The notes below the pieces were generated by a model, which was given only the letters and a program-made list of their open reading frames with translations, made no database searches and was not told where the DNA came from. DNA of 6,679 nucleotides from CAZMRF01 sp964568735. GTDB taxonomy: Bacteria > Acidobacteriota > Polarisedimenticolia > JACPZX01. The translations under genes and the position numbers were made by a program. The DNA lies in NCBI GenBank assembly GCA_964568735.1, contig CAZMRF010000100.1:1-6679 (forward strand). Reading direction: 5' to 3'. This document shows, piece after piece, positions 1 to 4,314 of this stretch (positions are counted from its first letter, which is position 1; each line of letters starts with the position of its first letter).

Positions 1-350
1 AGGACCGTGTCGCCCGGCTCGAGGGCGGTGAAGTAGACGGCCATGTTGGCCTGGCTCCCGCTGTGGGGCTGCACGTTGGCATGCTCGGCGCCGAAGAGGG
101 CACAGGCCCTGTCGCGCGCCAGCCTCTCGACGACGTCGGCGTATTCGCAACCGCCGTAGTAGCGCCGGCCCGGGTAGCCCTCCGCGTACTTGTTCGTGAA
201 GACCGACCCGGTGGCCGAGAGGATGGCCGGGCTGACGAAGTTCTCGGAGGCGATGAGCTCCAGCGTCTCCTGTTGCCGGCGGATCTCGTTGTCGATGGCT
301 TCGGCGATCTCCGGGTCGATCTCCAGCAGGGGATCCCGGCCGGCGCTCAT
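1..350 (-). CDS. glyA: Serine hydroxymethyltransferase, N-terminal part (cut by window edge)
   Basis: PLP-dependent cytosolic enzyme that interconverts serine plus tetrahydrofolate with glycine plus 5,10-methylene-tetrahydrofolate, the main source of one-carbon units for thymidylate, purine and methionine synthesis. Only the first 116 codons are present. The family signatures are clear: LIASENF near residue 32, TNKYAEGYPGRRYYGGCEY around residues 52-70, and FGAEHANVQPHSGSQANMAVY around residues 86-106. The window ends before the PLP-binding lysine region. The ATG overlaps the rpiB stop as ATGA (347-350), which suggests translational coupling; a GGAG lies about 8 nt upstream inside rpiB. It is the last visible gene of a minus-strand operon. 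Identification is secure; intactness beyond the edge cannot be judged. Confidence 0.97.
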   Translation of the reverse strand, partial: MSAGRDPLLEIDPEIAEAIDNEIRRQQETLELIASENFVSPAILSATGSVFTNKYAEGYPGRRYYGGCEYADVVERLARDRACALFGAEHANVQPHSGSQANMAVYFTALEPGDTV

Positions 351-802
351 CGTTCCGTCTCCACTCTCTCGGCGGCGTGGATCTTGCCGACCCGCCGCTG
401 ATGTCTCCCGCCTTCGAAGGCCGTCTCGAGGAAGACGGCGACCATGTCGAAGGCCACCTCCGATCCCGTGGTCCGGCCACCCATGCAGAGAACGTTCGCG
501 TCGTTGTGCGCGCGGCTGAGCTTCGCCGTGTAGTGATCGTGACAGAGCGCCGCGCGGATCCCCGGTATCCTGTTCGCCGTCATGGACATGCCGATGCCCG
601 TGCCGCAGACGAGGATCCCGCGATCCGCCGCACCCGAGGCGACGGCACGCGCGACCTTCAAGGCCATGTCGGGATAGTCGACGGACGGTTCCGCCCCGCT
701 CGTCCCGTGATCCTCGACTTGATGACCGCTTCCGGCGAGACGGGCGCGGATCTTGTCTTTGAGCTCGTAGCCGGCGTGGTCGGAGCCGATGGCGATTCTC
801 AT
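347..802 (-). CDS. rpiB: Ribose-5-phosphate isomerase B
   Basis: LacA/RpiB-family sugar-phosphate isomerase that interconverts ribose 5-phosphate and ribulose 5-phosphate in the non-oxidative pentose phosphate pathway, supplying ribose for nucleotides. The 151-residue product starts MRIAIGSDHAG, the usual family N-terminus. Cys66 in VCGTGIGMSMTANR and His99 in RAHNDANVL fall at the same numbers as the catalytic base and ring-opening His of the E. coli enzyme, and the EGGRHQRRV substrate-phosphate motif is near the C-terminus. A longer frame to 838 exists, but it would add 12 residues without homology and overlap the upstream gene; the ATG at 802 sits 10 bp after that gene's stop and matches family length. 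It overlaps glyA by 4 bp, a widely conserved pairing. All key residues are present, so it should be active. Confidence 0.96.
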   Translation of the reverse strand: MRIAIGSDHAGYELKDKIRARLAGSGHQVEDHGTSGAEPSVDYPDMALKVARAVASGAADRGILVCGTGIGMSMTANRIPGIRAALCHDHYTAKLSRAHNDANVLCMGGRTTGSEVAFDMVAVFLETAFEGGRHQRRVGKIHAAERVETER

Positions 803-812
803 GGGGGTGCGT

Positions 813-2177
813 TCAGGATCCCTCGGGGCGCACGACATCGGCGGCCGGCCCAGGGTTCGTGCCCGAAAGGCGGGCGCGCTCGAACCGGGCGTAGGCGTCT
901 GTCATGCCGGCGATATGGTCCGCGATGAGTCGGATCATGACGCCCGAGCCATGGTAGCGCCGGGTGATCTCCGTTTCCATCGCCGCGGGCGGGAGGTCTC
1001 TCAGGAAGCGCCCTCCGGCCAGCTCCCTGTACCGGAAGAGCACGTAGTCGTCCAGGAGGCGCGGATCGGCCCGGTACTGATCGAGGAGGGAGCCGATCAC
1101 GCTGCGGGAGCGGGCCAGGGCCTGCGCGGCCGCGGCCCCGCTCCCCAGCTTCGCATGCAGCGATTCCCGGAGAGCATCCAGGAGCCGCGCAATCCGCGAG
1201 GCCGGAGCCACGACGGCCGCCGGAAGCTCGTCCCGGGCAGCAAGGAAGTCTTCGTGGCTCTCGACCTTCATGGCGCGACACCAGGTGCGGACCCTCCGGA
1301 GCGAGGCCTGGATGGTCGCGGTGACGAGGAGATGCGTCAGCCCCCGGTGGAGGAGGTTGGCCTTGACTGTCAGGCGTCCCCGGGCCCGCGCGGGATAGCG
1401 GGCCCCCACCCGGCGGATCAGCTCGCGGGCCAGAGGGAGGCGCTCGAGGTCAGCGGGCTCGACCTCTCCAGCCCTGAGGGCGTCGTCCATGGCTCCCAGA
1501 GTCGAGGCGATGCGGTCTGCGGCGGCAACGGACTGCGCCTCCAGTGAGGGAGACCGGCCAGGACGCAACGATGCCGTGTCGATGCCCGAGAGAATCCCGC
1601 CCGAGCCGGGCCGCCCGGCGGCGGCGCCGCGGAGGGAAGGGAGCTCGGGCTGCTTGAGGATGCCCTCGCGGACGTCATGCGTCAGGTTCAGGCCTTCGTG
1701 GTCGTATCGCTTCTCGAGGAGGTCCACGGCCCGGAGCGACTGGCAGGCGATCCGGAAGCCGCCCGCCAGCGGGAGCCTCCCGCGGGAGAGAAGCTCGTCG
1801 AGGACCCGTGCGCCCGCGGATCCGAAGGGAGGGCAGCCCAGATCGTGGCCGAGCGCTATCGCTTCGGCGAGATCCTCGTTGAGGTTGAGCGCGCGGGCCA
1901 CGGTCCGAGCGAGCTGCGCCACTTCCAGCGTATGGGTGAGCCGGTCGCGCCGCGGATCAATCTCCGAGGTGGAGCCGCCGTCGGTCTTCTGCCTCAGCCT
2001 CCGGAAGCTGCGTGAGTGGAGGATGCGGTCGCGGTCACGCTGGAACTCGGTCCTGTAGTCGAAAAGCCGCCCCTCGGGATCGAGGGGGCGCGCCCGCTGA
2101 GCGCGGGCGCTCCGCAGCGCCCACGAGGGCAGCACTTCATCCTCCCGGCGCTCGAGCTCACGGCGTGTGTCGTCCAC
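813..2177 (-). CDS. dGTPase-like HD-domain protein with degenerate active site
   Basis: 454-residue member of the deoxyguanosinetriphosphate triphosphohydrolase (Dgt/dNTPase) HD family, whose active members split dNTPs into deoxynucleoside and triphosphate. Family landmarks in order: YRTEFQRDRDRILHSRSFRR (41-60), RLTHTLEVAQLARTVARAL (79-97), IALGHDLGCPPFG (107-119), LNLTHDVREGILK (163-175), EAQSVAAADRIA (213-224) and C-terminal ADHIAGMTDAYA. The metal ligands His82, His111, Asp112 and Asp221 are kept. The usual HDxGxPPFGHxGE is HDLGCPPFGSAGA here, so the catalytic His and Glu (E. coli His126 and Glu129) are Ser120 and Ala123. The usual GGFEHN is GGFRIA, GILKH is GILKQ, and the AYxxHD after the last ligand is ASTLGA. 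The fold looks intact but hydrolysis as described for the family is doubtful. The GTG start at 2177 has a weak ribosome site; a GTG at 2135 has GGAGG 5 nt upstream, but the N-terminal RRELERREDE matches the family, which favours 2177. It is 4 bp behind the membrane-protein gene and 10 bp before rpiB. Confidence 0.88.
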   Translation of the reverse strand: MDDTRRELERREDEVLPSWALRSARAQRARPLDPEGRLFDYRTEFQRDRDRILHSRSFRRLRQKTDGGSTSEIDPRRDRLTHTLEVAQLARTVARALNLNEDLAEAIALGHDLGCPPFGSAGARVLDELLSRGRLPLAGGFRIACQSLRAVDLLEKRYDHEGLNLTHDVREGILKQPELPSLRGAAAGRPGSGGILSGIDTASLRPGRSPSLEAQSVAAADRIASTLGAMDDALRAGEVEPADLERLPLARELIRRVGARYPARARGRLTVKANLLHRGLTHLLVTATIQASLRRVRTWCRAMKVESHEDFLAARDELPAAVVAPASRIARLLDALRESLHAKLGSGAAAAQALARSRSVIGSLLDQYRADPRLLDDYVLFRYRELAGGRFLRDLPPAAMETEITRRYHGSGVMIRLIADHIAGMTDAYARFERARLSGTNPGPAADVVRPEGS

Positions 2178-2181
2178 CGGA

Positions 2182-3192
2182 TCAGTCGCCGGAGCCAGGT
2201 TCCGTCCTCTCCTCGCGCAGGATCAGATATGTGATGGAGCCCGCCGTATTGAAGAAGACGAAGGGATAGACCGCGGTCGCGATGACGATCCACAGGAGGG
2301 AGAACCCGAGCATGAAGCCGGCAAGGTCGTAGTGCCATGCCACCGGGCCGGGATCGGGGATGGCTGGCAGCCACGCTTGGAAGGGGCGCAGAAAGACCCG
2401 GAAGAAACGCGGGATCCCCATCAGGGAGAAGTGGAAGTTCTCGCGCATGATGGCCGCCGCGGACCAGTTCACGATGTAGAGCCCGGCCCAGACGGCAACT
2501 CCGATGATTCCGGTCATCAACAGGCCCACCAGCCCCACGACGGCCTCGCAGAGGAGAAGGTGGATCCCCTTCCTGCGCACCAGATCGAAGAGCTCCGAGA
2601 GGACACCCGCGGCTCCGCGTCCCTCCAGGGCGACGACGGAGGGATACAGGAAGGCCCCCAGCGCGTGGATGAGGGCGACCAGCGCCGCCGAGAAGGCCAG
2701 CAGGAAGGCCAGGAGGAAGGAGGCGGCGAAGACGATAGGGCCCAGCCCCGGGATGGCACCGACGAGCTGCATGGCGGCCATCACCGCCAGGAGGGCGAGG
2801 CTCAACCCGGCGAAAGCGACGGGCGTGCCCACCAGTGTGGTCCATCGCTCCGCGAGGAAGAGCTGGATCTCGACGGAGCGGGCCTTCCGATCTTCCAGGA
2901 GCTGTGTGAGGCTCATCCGGGCGATGACACCGGAGAAGACCACCCAGACGCAGGAGGCGAGGATGAGGCCGAGGATCGAGAAAACACGGATGGCCCCCTC
3001 CTCTCCTGTGAGGAGGCCCAGCCAGTGAATCGTGCCGAATACGAAAGCAGAGAGAAAAAGGCCGGCGCCCCCGGCGAGGAGCTTCTCCGGGTCGAAGGAG
3101 AGCCCTACCGCTTTGAGGAGGTCCCGGAAGGCCCAGTTGCGGTGTAGGACGTCCTGTAGGGCGGGGTCTGGGGGGGGTGCCCCGGCGCTCAA
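2182..3192 (-). CDS. Unrecognised six-helix integral membrane protein, first gene of operon
   Basis: I do not recognise this family with certainty. With a TTG start at 3192 it has 336 residues: a soluble N-terminus of about 38 residues (PPPDPALQDVLHRNWAF) and hydrophobic segments at about 39-61, 70-92, 122-145, 150-183, 210-240 and 290-312. A short polar tail ends RTEPGSGD. The stretch YPSVVALEGRGAAGVLSELF (183-202), a membrane segment followed by an EG-containing amphipathic helix, recalls DUF975/YIP-like or GDPD-membrane-domain proteins; this is only resemblance. No catalytic motif is visible. The frame opens at an ATG at 3249, but that ATG lies within the predicted -10 box and has no ribosome site, whereas TTG 3192 has AGGAG 5 nt upstream. 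It leads the operon and its stop is 4 bp from the dGTPase-like gene, so the two may act together; that is inference. Confidence 0.85.
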   Translation of the reverse strand: MSAGAPPPDPALQDVLHRNWAFRDLLKAVGLSFDPEKLLAGGAGLFLSAFVFGTIHWLGLLTGEEGAIRVFSILGLILASCVWVVFSGVIARMSLTQLLEDRKARSVEIQLFLAERWTTLVGTPVAFAGLSLALLAVMAAMQLVGAIPGLGPIVFAASFLLAFLLAFSAALVALIHALGAFLYPSVVALEGRGAAGVLSELFDLVRRKGIHLLLCEAVVGLVGLLMTGIIGVAVWAGLYIVNWSAAAIMRENFHFSLMGIPRFFRVFLRPFQAWLPAIPDPGPVAWHYDLAGFMLGFSLLWIVIATAVYPFVFFNTAGSITYLILREERTEPGSGD

Positions 3193-3197
3193 TGGTT

Positions 3198-3202
3198 CTC
3201 CT
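3198..3202 (-). promoter_or_regulatory. Ribosome binding site deciding a TTG start
   Basis: On the minus strand AGGAG is followed by AACCA and TTG at 3192, an ideal spacing. No comparable site precedes the ATG at 3249. The predicted transcription start near 3241 also leaves only this start on the mRNA, with a leader of roughly 50 nt. Confidence 0.7.
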
Positions 3203-3247
3203 GACGCGAACCCGGTCGTCTCAGAGGTTTGAGCCGAAAGGCGGCGC

Positions 3248-3277
3248 ATGGTACCGGACTACCCCGGGGAGTGTCAA
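3248..3277 (-). promoter_or_regulatory. Sigma70-type promoter of the membrane protein-dgt-like-rpiB-glyA operon
   Basis: On the minus strand, -35 TTGACA (3277-3272, perfect consensus) is separated by 18 nt from -10 TACCAT (3253-3248). The -35 sits in GTTTCGTTGACACTCC, which matches the promoter at 6514 in 15 of 16 positions. Transcription would begin near 3241, downstream of the ATG at 3249. The -10 is only 4/6 to consensus and the spacer is GC-rich, so regulation or a lineage-specific consensus is possible. Confidence 0.6.
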
Positions 3278-3300
3278 CGAAACTACCGCCGGGATCTCCG

Positions 3301-3331
3301 CATGTTCCGCTTGTGATGCTTCCTCAACATG
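3301..3331. promoter_or_regulatory. Inverted repeat CATGTT-N19-AACATG between divergent promoters
   Basis: Perfect 6 bp inverted repeat with half-site centres 25 bp apart, about 24 bp upstream of the minus-strand -35 box. It lies in the 331 bp gene-free region 3193-3523. It could be an operator, but a 6 bp repeat can also arise by chance in a region of this size. Confidence 0.25.
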
Positions 3332-3340
3332 ATGGGCCCG

Positions 3341-3381
3341 GCCCGGAAAGTGGCTCCGCAGCCCGGAATCCCCAGTTCCGG
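3341..3381. repeat. CCGGAA half-site array upstream of the exported-protein promoter
   Basis: GCCCGGAA occurs at 3341-3348 and again at 3361-3368, exactly 20 bp apart (about two helical turns). An inverted copy TTCCGG at 3376-3381 forms CCGGAA-N7-TTCCGG with the second. Relative to the transcription start predicted near 3430 the array spans about -89 to -49, where activators usually bind. An activator operator is plausible, but no regulator gene is in the window. Confidence 0.4.
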
Positions 3382-3394
3382 AGGCAACTTTCGG

Positions 3395-3423
3395 TTGACT
3401 TCAAAGTTGGGCTGGCGTATATA
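3395..3423 (+). promoter_or_regulatory. Sigma70-type promoter of the exported small protein
   Basis: -35 TTGACT (3395-3400), 17 nt spacer, -10 TATATA (3418-3423). The local sequence is visibly AT-richer than its surroundings. The predicted transcription start near 3430 gives a leader of about 94 nt. It is the best promoter in the window and should be strong. Confidence 0.72.
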
Positions 3424-3471
3424 CAAAGTCACGTTCACCGCTCGATCTACGTTTTGTGCCCGGGGGAGAAT

Positions 3472-3487
3472 GTCTCTCGTTAGAGGC
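3472..3487 (+). other. Small hairpin in the 5' leader
   Basis: GTCTCT-CGTT-AGAGGC folds as a 6 bp stem (one G-U pair) with a four-base loop, in the leader about 25 nt before the ribosome site. It may stabilise the mRNA; a regulatory role is not shown. Confidence 0.35.
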
Positions 3488-3512
3488 GCACTGCGGGTCC
3501 TAATCGATTTGT

Positions 3513-3519
3513 AAGGAGG
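3513..3519 (+). promoter_or_regulatory. Strong ribosome binding site
   Basis: AAGGAGG followed by four nt and ATG at 3524. A strong promoter plus a near-consensus Shine-Dalgarno suggests an abundant protein. Confidence 0.85.
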
Positions 3520-3523
3520 GGGT

Positions 3524-4015
3524 ATGAGGAAGGTAGTCCGTGCGTTCTTGGGTACGGCTCTGTGCCTGTGCCTGGCGGGCGCCGTGGCCGTCGCGGCGGC
3601 CCCGAAAGGCTCCGGGCAGTCGATCAGTGTAGGTGATTTCGCCGTCGAGCTCGCGCGCGCCATGAATCTCCAAGTGTCGGGCGGCCTCAACGCGGACAGC
3701 GCGATCAAGTCGCTCCGGGAGCTCGGATTGAACCTCGGCTCCCCTGCTGGGACTCTGACAGAGGGAGAGCTGGTCAAGGTCCTCGGGCAGCTCGGAATCA
3801 ACGTCAAGACCGGCAACCCGGGCCGCGCGGTGACGGAGGCTAAGGCCTCCGCCGTCGTTCGCACATTCCGCGGCGAGCTGGGCAGGGCCGCAGGAGCCTC
3901 CGGGGGCGCGTCCATCGAGGCGAAGGACAACGACGACTTCAACAACGGCAACGGCCGTGGTGGAAAGTTCAAGAGGAAGGCGAATCTCAGCCCTGGTGGT
4001 AAGGGGGACGACTAA
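3524..4015 (+). CDS. Small exported protein with helical repeat-like modules, function unknown
   Basis: 163 residues, not recognised as a named family. A classical Sec signal peptide (MRKVVR, a hydrophobic core to about residue 23, AAA before a likely cut near 26/27) sends it to the periplasm or outside; there is no lipobox. The mature part has three predicted helical modules: SVGDFAVELARAMNLQ with DSAIKSLRELGL (35-69), TLTEGELVKVLGQLGINV (77-94) and TEAKASAVVRTFRGELG (104-120). The GDFA...LA...L and LTEGEL...LGQLGI pattern resembles S-layer-homology-like repeats, without enough identity to assign them. The tail from about 131 is hydrophilic: KDNDDFNNGNGRGG, then KFKRK, then GGKGDD. The Asp/Asn-rich piece recalls calcium-binding loops but does not match a complete one. 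It is a single-gene unit with its own promoter, strong ribosome site and terminator. Structural or envelope roles are guesses. Confidence 0.88.
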   Translation: MRKVVRAFLGTALCLCLAGAVAVAAAPKGSGQSISVGDFAVELARAMNLQVSGGLNADSAIKSLRELGLNLGSPAGTLTEGELVKVLGQLGINVKTGNPGRAVTEAKASAVVRTFRGELGRAAGASGGASIEAKDNDDFNNGNGRGGKFKRKANLSPGGKGDD

Positions 4016-4027
4016 ACACGATTACAG

Positions 4028-4136
4028 GGCCGGGGTAGCCCGGCCGGGGTCGGCCCGCAAGCCGGGCCCGGGCAATCCTCGCTGACGTACCCCCTCAGCC
4101 GAGGAGCCGAAAGAAGTTCTTCCTGGGTCTCCAGGA
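4028..4136 (+). other. Cluster of hairpins in the 3' region of the exported-protein transcript
   Basis: Three stems precede the terminator. GGCCGGG-GTAG-CCCGGCC is at 4028-4045 and competes with GCCCGGC 4038-4044 pairing to GCCGGGC 4061-4067. CCTCGCTGA pairs with TCAG/CGAGG at 4077-4104 (9 bp, one bulged C, 9 nt loop). TCCTGG-GTCT-CCAGGA is at 4121-4136. The spacing and the mutually exclusive pairing are more than a terminator needs. It could be a structured 3' UTR or small RNA; I could not match it to a known riboswitch or ribozyme. No coding gene is evident here. Confidence 0.4.
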
Positions 4137-4138
4137 CG

Positions 4139-4170
4139 AAGCCGCCGGAGCGCAAACGCTCCGGCGGCTT
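4139..4170 (+). terminator. Intrinsic terminator, possibly used from both sides
   Basis: A perfect 14 bp stem, AAGCCGCCGGAGCG (4139-4152) with CGCTCCGGCGGCTT (4157-4170), and loop CAAA, followed by TGCGTTGTG. The U-tract is short, but the stem is very stable and lies between two convergent genes. It ends the exported-protein transcript and may also stop readthrough of the minus-strand gene. Confidence 0.85.
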
Positions 4171-4314
4171 TGCGTTGTGTGCCCCGGGCACGGCGCGCAG
4201 CGCAACGACCGCTACCTGGCGCACCGGCCGTCCGCAAAGGAGGAAGGACCAAAGTCACTCAGCCGGGGGGCGATGCCTTTTGATTCGCGGATGCCGCGTC
4301 CGGTGCGTCGCCAA
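4171..4314. other. Convergent intergenic remainder without a recognised gene
   Basis: Between the terminator and the stop of the glycosyltransferase-like gene I see only weak structures, such as GTGCC-CCG-GGCAC and CGCGG-ATG-CCGCG at 4286-4298, neither followed by a T-run. A frame crossing it on the plus strand continues antisense into the neighbouring gene and is not credible. Confidence 0.6.

Noticed and set aside
800..838. Upstream start at 838 for rpiB
   Set aside because: It would overlap the preceding gene and add residues unlike any RpiB N-terminus; the ATG at 802 begins the conserved MRIAIGSDHAG.
789..1547. Long open frame of 252 codons on the plus strand
   Set aside because: It runs antisense to the dGTPase-like gene, whose family motifs are unmistakable. 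High GC leaves alternate frames open; its product is low-complexity Arg/Gly/Pro-rich.
2167..3147. Plus-strand open frame of 326 codons rich in Glu, Asp and Gly
   Set aside because: It is the antisense image of the hydrophobic membrane protein (Leu/Val codons read backwards give acidic and polar residues). No ribosome site or family motif.
4077..4112. Possible self-cleaving ribozyme core (CTGACG followed later by GAAA)
   Set aside because: The CTGA is itself paired in the 4077-4104 hairpin and no stem II lies between the two elements, so a hammerhead fold is not supported.
4286..4298. CGCGG-ATG-CCGCG as a terminator of the minus-strand GT-C gene
   Set aside because: The stem is only 5 bp and no T-run follows in either direction.
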